A DNA stretch of 46,089 bases from a virus: positions 1-46,089 of the IMG/VR virus record IMGVR_UViG_3300023184_002113; one strand, given 5' to 3'. The notes below the pieces were generated by a model that worked only from the letters and a program-made list of their open reading frames with translations, had not been told where the DNA came from and did no database searches. This document shows, piece by piece, positions 37,320 through 45,763 of this stretch. The position numbers and the translations under genes were made by a program. Each line of letters starts with the position of its first letter. Position 1 is the stretch's first letter.

Positions 37320-39197
37320 TCATGATATCTTGACGTAACCGTATGACACAGTAACATTACCGCCGCTGGTGTTGTTGATGCCAAAGTCAAATCTATTGGT
37401 AGTTGCACTTGGAGCAACATTGCTACGAACTATGGTGTTTCCAGTGCCTGTAAACTGATTGGGTATGCTGGTAAAGTCGATGGGCGTTCCACCACCGTTG
37501 TAGACCCAAGCATACTGAGCACCCACAACAGGCACATTGCTGTTGGTAATGGTAGCCGTGGCATTATATGCGATAATTCCATTGGGTATATTTCCAATCA
37601 CCGACAACTGATATGTGCCTTGATCCGGAATAGTGAAACTGTAGGTGTTGGTACCAGTGGTCACTGTCCAGCTACCAGTTGTTTTAGTAGCAACACCAGT
37701 TAAGAGTGTGCCATTACCTAAGAAGTAAGTAGCAGTGACGTTACCGGCCGCTGAGATATTGGCAATATTGCCTGACTGTAGATACGTTGCTACACGAGCA
37801 TTGCTGTAGAATGTTTGGCTGTCAACGTAGCCTTTCATCGCAGTATTAGCTGTGGTTATTCCGGCAGTAACGATAGTATTACCTCTATCAATATAACCAA
37901 TGATACCTACATTTGCCGCTGTAATGGCTAAATTGGCAGCTCCTACTTGAGCTGATTGTATTGAGTTGGCTAGGTCAACATAACCTTTCATACCTACGTT
38001 GGCTGCTGTGATGGCTAAGTTAGCCGCTCCTATCTGAGCTGATTGAATTGTATTGGCTTGATCGATGTAACCAATTATACCTACGTTGGCCGCACTTATC
38101 TGAGCTGACTGGATTGAGTTAGCTAGGTCAACATAACCTTTGATGCCAGTGTTAGCTGTGGTTACGTTACTTGCATAAGCATAGTTAACCAAGTTAGCTG
38201 TATTACTTGTTAGATAACTGTTAGTTGTTAAGTAAGCCGCAACATTGACGTTACTATAAGCACTGGCTTGTAAGTTGCCAATCAGTGCCTGTTGTTGATA
38301 GCTGTTGGCAGTTAATACAGTGATGATAGGTGCTGTGTTGCTGAATGCTGTCTGTTGGACTGTGGTATCTGGGAATGTCAATCTACCATTTTGGCCAAAG
38401 GTCCAATTATAATTAGTGGCGCCACCTGCGGCATTACTAATGAAAGTAAATCCGCCCTGCGTCCCAACGGTCATGTTGGTATCAATGGTCTGTATATAAT
38501 TACTATACGGTAACGACATGATACCATTTTGGCTAAACATCCAATTGTTTCCGGTATTAGCAGTATAATTAGTGCCTATGTATATAGTGCCACCATTGTC
38601 TACCTGCACGTATTGTTTGCCATCTGAGCTGGCGACTCCGCCAGCAATATTGGATGTTACGAACCAACTCTGACCACCGCCAACTTCTCCGTCAGGTCCT
38701 GGGTAACCATTGACGATGCTGGCACCTGTTGGGAATGTCACGTTGCCAACACTGTTTAGGCTCAGTGTTTGTCCAGCATTCCATAGGTTAGCTACGTTGC
38801 CACCACCCGTGCCAGTGACTGCGTTACCACCAACTGTTAGATTACCATTGGCGATCGTTAGTGCTGTACCACCAATATAGATAGTATTACTGCTGACGTA
38901 TAGATGTTTCCATTGGCTGGTGATACTGCCTAGACTGTAAACACTATTAGCACTAGGGCTGATATTACCATCAAATGCTGTTAGGTATACTTTGACATTG
39001 GCGTTACCGTATGATGTCCCACCACTGCCTTGGACTGTGTTGCCACCGGGTGTGACGCCATCGTGTATGCGGATAGTCTTTGCTTCAGTGTCGACTGTCA
39101 GCTCACCAGGCAAACCAGTGTAGCGATTGTTCTGTATGGTATTACCACGTAGAGTTAATACTTTGGTAACTTGAACGTTAGAGTAGGTAATAGCCAT
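37320..39197 (-). CDS. Large tail-fibre-like protein (625 aa)
   Basis: N-terminus GLPGELTVDTEAKTIRIHDG carries the fibre/tropism-determinant signature shared with two other window proteins. The centre has repeated GYVDLANSIQSAQ(I/V)xAANxxI units (about 20-24 residues, at least four), which look like trimeric coiled-coil or beta-helix shaft repeats. The C-terminal 130 residues (GSWTVTTGTNTYSFTIPDQG) form a predicted beta-sandwich, likely the receptor tip. Overlaps the next gene by 1 nt. Confidence 0.75.
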   Translation of the reverse strand: MAITYSNVQVTKVLTLRGNTIQNNRYTGLPGELTVDTEAKTIRIHDGVTPGGNTVQGSGGTSYGNANVKVYLTAFDGNISPSANSVYSLGSITSQWKHLYVSSNTIYIGGTALTIANGNLTVGGNAVTGTGGGNVANLWNAGQTLSLNSVGNVTFPTGASIVNGYPGPDGEVGGGQSWFVTSNIAGGVASSDGKQYVQVDNGGTIYIGTNYTANTGNNWMFSQNGIMSLPYSNYIQTIDTNMTVGTQGGFTFISNAAGGATNYNWTFGQNGRLTFPDTTVQQTAFSNTAPIITVLTANSYQQQALIGNLQASAYSNVNVAAYLTTNSYLTSNTANLVNYAYASNVTTANTGIKGYVDLANSIQSAQISAANVGIIGYIDQANTIQSAQIGAANLAITAANVGMKGYVDLANSIQSAQVGAANLAITAANVGIIGYIDRGNTIVTAGITTANTAMKGYVDSQTFYSNARVATYLQSGNIANISAAGNVTATYFLGNGTLLTGVATKTTGSWTVTTGTNTYSFTIPDQGTYQLSVIGNIPNGIIAYNATATITNSNVPVVGAQYAWVYNGGGTPIDFTSIPNQFTGTGNTIVRSNVAPSATTNRFDFGINNTSGGNVTVSYGYVKIS

Positions 39198-39712
39198 TAA
39201 GGTAGTAGTCCTGGGTCAATGATAGTTTCACCTAGATTTTGGACTGCTACTGTGCTTGAGTAGTAAGCCGGTAACACTTCTAGATCTAAAGGCACACTAT
39301 AGTTGTCGTCAATATACAAAGGAGTTTCTGTGCTGTCTGATGTTTTGATCAATCTTGTAGTAAGTTTGTAAAATCTCTGATCTAGGCTGTTGACCACGTT
39401 GGCTGTAAACAACACTGTGGTGGTTCCTGCAACCAGATTACTATAAGAACTGCTGGCATTAGCAGTGAAGCTGTAAGCAGTCAATTGATTTGCAGGGTCT
39501 TGTATGTCGATACGCACACTGTAGCCTACCAGATTTGCGGGTTTTTGATCCTGATTCTTAACTATTAACTGCATAGGATTATCTATGCCTTGATAAACTT
39601 TTATTGGGCGTGCATACACGGGTCGGTTCCTCGGTTTTAATGTGGGATCAGAGAAGTCCAAAACTTCTATGTTGACTTTTTGAAGATATAAATAACTTGT
39701 GATTGTAGGCAC
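39197..39712 (-). CDS. Beta-rich fibre/baseplate-associated protein (171 aa)
   Basis: A 171-residue product (GTG start) with Ig- or BppU-like pattern: DFSDPTLKPRNRPVYARP, PMQLIVKNQDQKPANLVGY and VRIDIQDP strands resemble N-terminal domains of baseplate upper proteins that adapt fibres. Late promoter GATAAATA lies 25 nt upstream. Translationally coupled to the 625-residue fibre gene. Likely its connector; family not proven. Confidence 0.6.
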   Translation of the reverse strand: MPTITSYLYLQKVNIEVLDFSDPTLKPRNRPVYARPIKVYQGIDNPMQLIVKNQDQKPANLVGYSVRIDIQDPANQLTAYSFTANASSSYSNLVAGTTTVLFTANVVNSLDQRFYKLTTRLIKTSDSTETPLYIDDNYSVPLDLEVLPAYYSSTVAVQNLGETIIDPGLLP

Positions 39713-39736
39713 TTTTGGTCTCGATCTCTTATAAGG

Positions 39737-39744
39737 TATTTATC
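39737..39744 (-). promoter_or_regulatory. T4-type late promoter (GATAAATA) for the fibre pair
   Basis: Minus strand GATAAATACC. Predicted +1 near 39731, 19-nt leader to the GTG at 39712. Lies just before the divergent plus gene, whose ATG is at 39753. A plus-strand TATAAATA at 39687-39694 also exists but falls in the coding sequence of the minus gene. Confidence 0.55.
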
Positions 39745-39752
39745 GCATCTCA

Positions 39753-40127
39753 ATGGAAGACAGTTACAAGACACTCTTAGACCAATACCCGTTTATCAGC
39801 TATATAACCTATGGCGGCAACGATTATATTGGCATCATACAGAATTCAGATGAAATCATCACTACGATCTATGACTATGCGGCTCTACGCACTCTAGCAC
39901 AGAAGACAGCATACTTAGAACTAGCGGATCAATGGTGGTGGGAAAGTAATAGGCTAGTGCCTATCAACGTGTTCCTAAAGCAGGATTGGGTGGAATTCCG
40001 AGTTTGTTTGAAAACATTCAACAGCAAGGACGTGGAAATCAAACATGGTCCTTACATAAGTCTTAAAGAAATATCACAGAAACGCAGTAAACGTCGCAGT
40101 ATCACACTGATTCGCAAAGTAGGTTAA
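39753..40127 (+). CDS. T4-like protein of unknown function (124 aa), sole rightward gene in this part
   Basis: The 124-residue product starts MEDSYKTLLDQYPFISYITYGGNDYIGIIQN and has WWWESNRLVPINVFLKQDW, with a basic end (KRSKRRSITLIRKVG). Similar proteins seem common in T4-like aquatic phages; function unknown. No clear ribosome site precedes it. It converges with the gene at 40102-40677, overlapping by 26 nt. Confidence 0.6.
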   Translation: MEDSYKTLLDQYPFISYITYGGNDYIGIIQNSDEIITTIYDYAALRTLAQKTAYLELADQWWWESNRLVPINVFLKQDWVEFRVCLKTFNSKDVEIKHGPYISLKEISQKRSKRRSITLIRKVG

Positions 40128-40677
40128 GATTTACCACTACTAACTGACTGTAACTAATCGCATGAGCTTTTTTGAAGTAATAATCATCATCACTAGGTTT
40201 AGTCCAAACATCCGCAGCAACTTCCTTCCAAGTCTTACCTATTAAGTGCCGCTTTGCGGGTCTAATCACGGCTAGGAACATGGCCAGTCTAGGAATAGTA
40301 TCCACAGGCTCTGGCATTTTTAATAGTGTATCGTAGTGATTGTTGATGTGGATTAACTGCGCACATATTGAACTATCATATAACTTGGTCCAATCTGGTT
40401 CTTGCATGAGTTTGACTAAGTGTTCTTCACTCTTAACCTGTTTATAAACATGGACGTTCAGCAAGTCTAACTTCATATAACCACGATCTTCTGCCGCTTG
40501 ATAATCCAAACTAGCAGATCCTGAGAATGGATCCACAGGTATATCTGTAGCGTATACTCCTGTATTGTGCTTGACCGACTTCCCATCACGTATGATGCTA
40601 GCTGGTGTGACGTTTAACAAGTCTAATACCTGTTGACGATCAGCAAAGTCTATGTCAATGTCTGATTGGAACTTCAC
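40102..40677 (-). CDS. Miniature DNA polymerase III alpha (DnaE)-palm-like protein (191 aa)
   Basis: SDIDIDFADRQQVLDLL (D6-x-D8-x-D10) resembles the PD(F/I)D(V/I)DF catalytic block of DnaE/PolC. KHNTGVYATDIP matches the K-H-A-(A/G)-G-V-V-I region, and GYMKLDLLNVHVY matches the K-F-D-F-L-G-L block that holds the third catalytic Asp. In DnaE these lie across more than 150 residues of a protein over 1000 long; here all three are in the first 80 of 191 residues. A degenerate palm or accessory factor is more likely than a complete polymerase. Confidence 0.6.
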   Translation of the reverse strand: MKFQSDIDIDFADRQQVLDLLNVTPASIIRDGKSVKHNTGVYATDIPVDPFSGSASLDYQAAEDRGYMKLDLLNVHVYKQVKSEEHLVKLMQEPDWTKLYDSSICAQLIHINNHYDTLLKMPEPVDTIPRLAMFLAVIRPAKRHLIGKTWKEVAADVWTKPSDDDYYFKKAHAISYSQLVVVNLNLLCESV

Positions 40678-40886
40678 ATCATCTCCGGTGGTAGGAAGTC
40701 TGGTGGCGGAGTGCCTGGTGCTATACCTATGCTTTCTTGGGGTTGTCTATTAGCAGTATTCTCGATACGATCTAATTGTTCCCTGATCTGCATTAGATCA
40801 TGATTGAGCAAGGTTATGTCTGTGCGCACTAACATTATTTCACTTTTTATTTCATCAAATAACTCTCGTAATTCATCAGCGATCAT
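40674..40886 (-). CDS. Short coiled-coil protein (70 aa)
   Basis: ATG at 40886 has AAGGAGG, a perfect ribosome site. The 70-residue product is a coiled-coil (ELRELFDEIKSEIMLVRTDI; QIREQLDRIEN) with a Pro-rich tail ending PPDFLPPEMM. Overlaps both neighbours by 4 nt. Unknown partner; perhaps an oligomerisation or adaptor protein for the neighbouring replication proteins. Confidence 0.6.
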   Translation of the reverse strand: MIADELRELFDEIKSEIMLVRTDITLLNHDLMQIREQLDRIENTANRQPQESIGIAPGTPPPDFLPPEMM

Positions 40887-41584
40887 AAGTTCGCCTCCTT
40901 CAATATTTGTTTCACCCATTCAGTGTCCGCCACATAGTCTTTAAATTTTCGTTGCCAATATTCTGGATCTATCCAAGGAAGAATAAGACCAATTTGATCA
41001 TCGTTAAGAGCATCAAGAAAGTCAACACCGGAATCACAATTATAAACAATCCAAGGACTAACCCTACCATTAGCGATGTGATGACAAATCCTATTAGGAT
41101 TGCCAAACCTAAAATAATCACTAAATCCATTTTTAAACTCTCCATGTTCGTCTGCATAATCCTGCATCTCCTTTAGGGCACGTTCAAGTGCATCTTGGAC
41201 TGCTTCCTTACGCATATACTGTTTTAGATATTCTAAATAAACTCGCTCATGGCACCAATGATCAAGTTTTTTATTTTCTTTGATCACCCAGTCAATAAAC
41301 ATCTTAGGATTAACAGCACGTATACCTACCATATGTCGACCAAACTTAACGAACGCACGATAATAAGGACTGGCAACAAAGTCTGTGTATGACTTCATCT
41401 TTGCCGAACCCTGTGTTAGTTCATAGAAGCGTAGATATGCTTGAAGTCCAAACTGCACACCAGTTTCTTTTTCTTCCTGCCAGCGACGTTTTTCTTCGCA
41501 AAGATGCGCGGCCAGGGTCGACTCCTTGCGGAACTCTTTACTACAATATCGGCACTTATAGCTCGGCTTTAATTGATTTGTCAT
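40883..41584 (-). CDS. Zinc-finger T4-like protein (233 aa)
   Basis: Start at 41584 (MTNQLKPSYKCRYC). C11-x(2)-C14-x(12)-H27-x-C29 forms a C2H2/C2HC-type finger (KCRYCSKEFRK...AAHLCEE), followed by a large helical region with KFGRHMVGIRAVNP and CHHIANGRVSPWIVYNCDSG. Similar proteins lie among replication genes of aquatic T4-like phages; DNA or RNA binding is likely. The start overlaps the upstream gene by 29 nt. Confidence 0.6.
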   Translation of the reverse strand: MTNQLKPSYKCRYCSKEFRKESTLAAHLCEEKRRWQEEKETGVQFGLQAYLRFYELTQGSAKMKSYTDFVASPYYRAFVKFGRHMVGIRAVNPKMFIDWVIKENKKLDHWCHERVYLEYLKQYMRKEAVQDALERALKEMQDYADEHGEFKNGFSDYFRFGNPNRICHHIANGRVSPWIVYNCDSGVDFLDALNDDQIGLILPWIDPEYWQRKFKDYVADTEWVKQILKEANL

Positions 41585-42020
41585 CAAGTCCGAGGTTTCG
41601 TGCCATGTCTGCAATATCTCGTTTATCATTGATTTTTGCCATTAGGTCTATTTCATCAGATTTCATATTAGGATATAACTTGGCCAAGAACTTTTGGCTT
41701 TTGTTATCTCCCTCTTTCTTTTTAGCATTAAGCCAATAGTGGAACTGTGCGCCCATCTGTGGACTGACTGTGGTGCAGGTAAGCCATTGTAGTTTAGTAT
41801 GTTTACTGCCCAGCTCAAAGAAATGTTTGTTTACACGTTCATTTGTGGCCATTAGATAGTAGGCCTGTAGATCTTTATTGCCGCCGACGTTAGCCCCATA
41901 TTTCAGCATAAGATAAGTTGAAAACTTCTTTCGATCTTCATCTGTAAAATTGTCATAGTAAGCACGATCTTTGCGATCAAATGCCTGCATCTCATATTTG
42001 ATTTCTAAACTTGAACTCAT
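41556..42020 (-). CDS. T4-like protein, possible small clamp-loader-subunit-like (154 aa)
   Basis: 154 residues, helical: FTDEDRKKFSTYLMLKYG, DLQAYYLMATNERVNKHFFEL, QFHYWLNAKKKE, ending in short helices. The pattern of an N-terminal helix bundle with a Y-L-L/W-L-x-x-K segment loosely recalls gp62-type clamp-loader subunits, but I cannot show it. It lies in the replication gene run. Unidentified otherwise. Confidence 0.5.
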   Translation of the reverse strand: MSSSLEIKYEMQAFDRKDRAYYDNFTDEDRKKFSTYLMLKYGANVGGNKDLQAYYLMATNERVNKHFFELGSKHTKLQWLTCTTVSPQMGAQFHYWLNAKKKEGDNKSQKFLAKLYPNMKSDEIDLMAKINDKRDIADMARNLGLDDKSIKAEL

Positions 42021-42256
42021 TTATTCTTTCTTAGGTAATTAATCAATTGATCTACACTCTGTTGCATACGGTTGTATTTAGATTGTAGGTCATCCAAAGC
42101 AGCCTGTTGTTTGGCCACTAGGTCGTGTAGCTTACCAAATGCTTCAGTGGTCTCACGTAGTTTTTTATCTTGGCTAAGCAAGTTTGGGCGTGGTGGAGCA
42201 TTTGGATCCACGGCTCGTTTCTTTTTCTTCTTAAATTGGTCTGCGTTAAATGCCAT
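42017..42256 (-). CDS. Small basic/coiled-coil protein (79 aa)
   Basis: The N-terminal KKKKKRAVDPNAPPRP is basic and Pro-rich, followed by a coiled coil (FGKLHDLVAKQQAALDDLQ...NRMQQSVDQLINYL). Unknown function; possibly a DNA-binding oligomer. Overlaps the neighbouring frames by 4 and 11 nt. Confidence 0.55.
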   Translation of the reverse strand: MAFNADQFKKKKKRAVDPNAPPRPNLLSQDKKLRETTEAFGKLHDLVAKQQAALDDLQSKYNRMQQSVDQLINYLRKNK

Positions 42257-42503
42257 CTGTATAATCCTCGGAGAGCTTATATATAATTATACATTCTTCC
42301 ACCGCATGTTGTAAAGCAGTATTTCGATTTCTGTGCTTGTAGATATCCGTCCACATACGTTGTTCAACCAATTCTTTAGCCTGCCAGCTTTGCCCGATCA
42401 TTATGCGAGATTCTGGTGGTGCGCCAAACTCACGAGCGTAGGTAGTTAATCCACCATCGGGACTTTCGTAGATATAAGTTGTGTCTGGTTTTAGGTTACC
42501 CAT
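42246..42503 (-). CDS. Small phage protein of unknown function (85 aa)
   Basis: 85 residues, MGNLKPDTTYIYESPDGGLTTY... with helices near the end (ALQHAVEECIIIYKLSEDY). No known motif. Starts within the last codons of the small membrane protein gene (8-nt overlap), so translation is coupled. Confidence 0.5.
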   Translation of the reverse strand: MGNLKPDTTYIYESPDGGLTTYAREFGAPPESRIMIGQSWQAKELVEQRMWTDIYKHRNRNTALQHAVEECIIIYKLSEDYTDGI

Positions 42504-42651
42504 TCCAATGCCTCAAAATACCAGCTATGATAAACAGGTTAGTAACGATATATAGTGCTACTATCGCTGTCCTGATCGCCGCAACAACATCTGCTTCACT
42601 ATCCGTGATACCTTCTTTTTGCCCAAGAGCTTTAGCCCAAAGTCTCCACAT
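42496..42651 (-). CDS. Small single-span membrane protein (51 aa)
   Basis: A short gene: ATG at 42651 with AAGGTG 7 nt upstream, TAA at 42498-42496. The 51-residue product has MWRLWAKALGQKEG then a hydrophobic span TAIVALYIVTNLFIIAGI and ends RHWNG. The M-W-R-L-W-A-x-A-L-G start is, as I recall, common in small proteins of aquatic T4-like phages. Unknown function; likely inner membrane. Confidence 0.65.
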   Translation of the reverse strand: MWRLWAKALGQKEGITDSEADVVAAIRTAIVALYIVTNLFIIAGILRHWNG

Positions 42652-42665
42652 CGTTAACACCTTTC

Positions 42666-43166
42666 TTACCATATTTTACCGTAGTCAACCACTTCGCTTT
42701 GTCGACTGATATCTTTAACGAAATAAGCACACAGTGGATGTGCTCCGTCATTGATTGGCACTGCCAACATCTGTCCTGGGCGTAGTTTTGGGAAATACCA
42801 TTTAACATCTTGATAGATGTCTACGATCTCAATTGGATGGAACTCTGGTTTAAAACTGTCTAAAGGATTAAAACAGAACACGCTGAATCCACGATCGTTA
42901 ATTGATGTTAGTGGAATAACTTCTAGGTCACCAAAGTCCGGTTCGCCGATAAGTATCTGCCAATCCACAGGCATCTTAACTAGATTACCACCAATGCGTA
43001 ATACCAACGCCGGGCTGTTAAAACTTTCTAAAAAGATTAATGGTATAAAGAAGTAGTCTGGATTCTTTGGATCACTATTGTCTAATATAGCGAAACGTAG
43101 ATCCTCGACTTCATCTGGAATCTCATTCATCTCATACGCGGTGTTTTCTAGGGTTAGTATATACAT
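42666..43166 (-). CDS. T4-like protein of unknown function (166 aa)
   Basis: A 166-residue protein with YFFIPLIFLESFNSPALVLRIGG and WYFPKLRPGQMLAVPI, no signal peptide and a beta-rich pattern. It lies 3 nt after uvsW. Not identified. Context in the replication/recombination run suggests a DNA metabolism accessory. Confidence 0.5.
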   Translation of the reverse strand: MYILTLENTAYEMNEIPDEVEDLRFAILDNSDPKNPDYFFIPLIFLESFNSPALVLRIGGNLVKMPVDWQILIGEPDFGDLEVIPLTSINDRGFSVFCFNPLDSFKPEFHPIEIVDIYQDVKWYFPKLRPGQMLAVPINDGAHPLCAYFVKDISRQSEVVDYGKIW

Positions 43167-43169
43167 AAA

Positions 43170-44627
43170 TTACTGCCAATCGGTCTTTTCAACAACGAAT
43201 GGGTAGTTAGCCTCCTTGTAAAATTGCTTTCTTTTGGTTAAGTGCCTTTTGGCAAACTTGCAGGTGCTGGTTATGTCCCAGATTTGGACGAAGTCTTTAT
43301 CTTCCGCTTTACGGATGCCACGCCCGATACTTTGGATGACCCTAACAAAGCTCTTACCGGGCTCAATAAGCACAAGGTTAAAAACACGAGGAATATTGAT
43401 ACCAACAGCAGCAACCCCATAAGTGGCGACAATAACCTTATCGTCCATCGTCGCAATGTCGTCATATTGTTCTTTTCTATCATCTGCTTTAGTGCCTCCT
43501 GACACGAATACTGCATCTTTAATCTTTTCTATTAATGCCCTACCTGGTGCTATACGATCTACTAGGACCAAGGTATTACCTGACTTACGGATCGACTCTA
43601 CCAACTTGGCGATATAATCCAATCGAGCTTCTGTCTCTAATAGATATCGTAACTCACTCTGATAATCTTTATACTCTACATGATCAACTAACTGTAGGAC
43701 GTTTACATGGCAGTTGGCTAATACACCCTGCTCTTGTAATTCACTGGCACTTAACCGGCCAATAACGTCACCTATACTACACTTTAGGCTGACAAATTCA
43801 TAGTCTTCTTTAGGTATTGTGCCGGTTAATCCCCAGCGGATAGGTACGTGTGCCATTACACCAGTAAGCAGAGTTTTAAGCGCATCTGCCTTGGCCATAT
43901 GCACTTCATCAACCATGACGCAGACTACATCCTGTAGGAACTCACCTATGGTGATATCTACTTCGTGGTTACGTGATCCTTTGAGCAGGATATTCAAACT
44001 TTGCCAAGTGCAGATTGTATGTGTCTTACCAAACTCTTTACGGTCTCCAAAGTAGACTCCAACATCTAATCCCATGTTCTTATAGTCATCTTCTGTTTGT
44101 GTAACTAATGATTTGTTTGGAACAATGACAATAGTTCTACCATGTGGCTCACAGCAATAACTCAATGCGGCTGTGATTAATGTCTTACCTGCACCTGTGG
44201 CAATTTCTTGTAGACATTGCGGATTCTCAAGGAACTTGTTAATGATCTCAACTTGATAATCACGTAGGACAATTGGTTGCCCTGCCATAGGATGTTTATC
44301 GGGCCACATGATATGTTTGAATGTGTCTTCAGTCACTTCTTCAAAGTCATACTGTGTTTTATAATCACGTAGATCTTCTAGTTCTAAATGGTATCCTTGA
44401 CTGTCTAGATACGGAATGATCTCTGGTAATAGATTAACATAGGTGCTACCACCCATTTGGAAGAATGCTATCTTGCCATCCCATCTGCCTAATCTTACTG
44501 CGGGCAAGTAACGTGCACCAGGTATCTCATACTTGAACATATTGCTGAGTTCTTTGCGTTCATGTAAGTCTAGGCCTTCTATCTTTACATTAACTTCATC
44601 TTTAATTATCAGTCTAGCTAGTGCCAT
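43170..44627 (-). CDS. uvsW: UvsW-type recombination/branch-migration helicase
   Basis: A 485-residue SF2 helicase. An N-terminal substrate-binding domain (about 1-110) includes GRWDGKIAFF; then LRDYQVEII (Q-motif-like), Walker A ATGAGKT (143-149), DEVH box (240-243), GLTGTI, and C-terminal QSIGRGIR (motif VI). T4 UvsW dissociates R-loops, switches origin use to recombination-dependent replication and restarts forks. Overlaps the upstream gene by 1 nt. Confidence 0.93.
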   Translation of the reverse strand: MALARLIIKDEVNVKIEGLDLHERKELSNMFKYEIPGARYLPAVRLGRWDGKIAFFQMGGSTYVNLLPEIIPYLDSQGYHLELEDLRDYKTQYDFEEVTEDTFKHIMWPDKHPMAGQPIVLRDYQVEIINKFLENPQCLQEIATGAGKTLITAALSYCCEPHGRTIVIVPNKSLVTQTEDDYKNMGLDVGVYFGDRKEFGKTHTICTWQSLNILLKGSRNHEVDITIGEFLQDVVCVMVDEVHMAKADALKTLLTGVMAHVPIRWGLTGTIPKEDYEFVSLKCSIGDVIGRLSASELQEQGVLANCHVNVLQLVDHVEYKDYQSELRYLLETEARLDYIAKLVESIRKSGNTLVLVDRIAPGRALIEKIKDAVFVSGGTKADDRKEQYDDIATMDDKVIVATYGVAAVGINIPRVFNLVLIEPGKSFVRVIQSIGRGIRKAEDKDFVQIWDITSTCKFAKRHLTKRKQFYKEANYPFVVEKTDWQ

Positions 44628-45757
44628 TAGTCATATTCTCTTATTTGTGTTGCGCCATAGTAGATGATCTTTTCTGCTCTACGTGTCCAGTCCATCTTAC
44701 GTCCACCAAACATCATCTCAAATGTTGTGACCATCAACGGCACAGGAAAGTCCCAGGTTGACGGTATCTTTCCAGCATACACTACTTTAACACGATACGG
44801 ATCATAATCGCTAGTCTTTGTTTTACCATTTCTGTCAAATCTGACAATCTCTTCTTCTTCAAAGCGACTAAGATCTATTTCAAACAGGGTAGGATTATAA
44901 ATGCAGATGGGATAACGATCTGTTATCTCAGCATAGTCGAATATCATGTTCAAGTGTGCGGGGCTTGGCGGTAAGTGTATGCTGTGCTTACTACCAATGG
45001 CTACTAATGCAGTAGGATAATGTTCCATGCAGTAGTCTTTAATCTCATCATCTATATCGTATCCACATAAGCCAGCATAGTCGATTAACTTGACCAGGTT
45101 ATCTCGACCAAAACCACCACGAGCTTCTATATACTCGATTAAACTCGTTGATGCATTAGTAATAATATAGTCACTACCCTGTTGGACCAGTTTGATCTCA
45201 TAAAGTTGCTGTTCGCATTCTAATACTTTAGCTAATAGCTCTTGCACCTGATGATCTAGATCAAAGGCCTTAGCTTGTGCCCAAGGCACTATCCAATTGA
45301 CATTGTATTCTGTTATGGCCAAGTTCCATAGTTTTTTATCACGATCATACCAGGCTCGGCCTTGGCTGGCTTCTCTGAAGTTTTGTAGCTCTTTGATCAA
45401 GTCATTGTCATAGGGGAACTTGACTACTATGTGGTCACCATCTAACCAAACTGCTCGAGTCCTATCCATCTTGCGTGGAGCCATGCGGAACACAGGTGCT
45501 TCAACTGGACCTACATCTATACCCATCTTGGCGAACTGACGACGGTACTTTAATACCAGTTTAACCGCTAGTTCTGCTTGTTTATCTGTAAGTGCTGTGC
45601 CAAACACAGTCGTTGATGCCATGCTGTTTACTATGGCTATATCATAGCGAGCCAGGCTTATTCTATTCACGCTGTGCGGGGTTATTAAAGCAGTAAGGCC
45701 CACTTCATAACCACCAAGGTATTCCAAATAGTCTTCGACGTGCGGATAGGTTAACAT
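44627..45757 (-). CDS. UvsW-linked protein with HARP-like segment (376 aa)
   Basis: A 376-residue product. VVKFPYDNDLIKELQNF...GRAWYDRDKKLWNL resembles the HARP/SMARCAL1 annealing-domain pattern (Y/F-P-Y-D ... K/R-x-W-x-x-x-x-x-x-W). The remainder is alpha/beta without a recognisable helicase motor. Coupled to uvsW by a 1-nt overlap, so the two probably form a fork-remodelling pair: a DNA-binding part and a helicase on separate chains. Its promoter puts +1 exactly on the ATG. Confidence 0.6.
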   Translation of the reverse strand: MLTYPHVEDYLEYLGGYEVGLTALITPHSVNRISLARYDIAIVNSMASTTVFGTALTDKQAELAVKLVLKYRRQFAKMGIDVGPVEAPVFRMAPRKMDRTRAVWLDGDHIVVKFPYDNDLIKELQNFREASQGRAWYDRDKKLWNLAITEYNVNWIVPWAQAKAFDLDHQVQELLAKVLECEQQLYEIKLVQQGSDYIITNASTSLIEYIEARGGFGRDNLVKLIDYAGLCGYDIDDEIKDYCMEHYPTALVAIGSKHSIHLPPSPAHLNMIFDYAEITDRYPICIYNPTLFEIDLSRFEEEEIVRFDRNGKTKTSDYDPYRVKVVYAGKIPSTWDFPVPLMVTTFEMMFGGRKMDWTRRAEKIIYYGATQIREYD

Positions 45758-45763
45758 ACTATT

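Noticed and set aside
39687-39694. Plus-strand TATAAATA as promoter of the gene at 39753
   Set aside because: It lies in the coding sequence of the minus-strand gene (codons for Tyr-Leu-Tyr), 59 nt from the ATG, with no ribosome site; not compelling.
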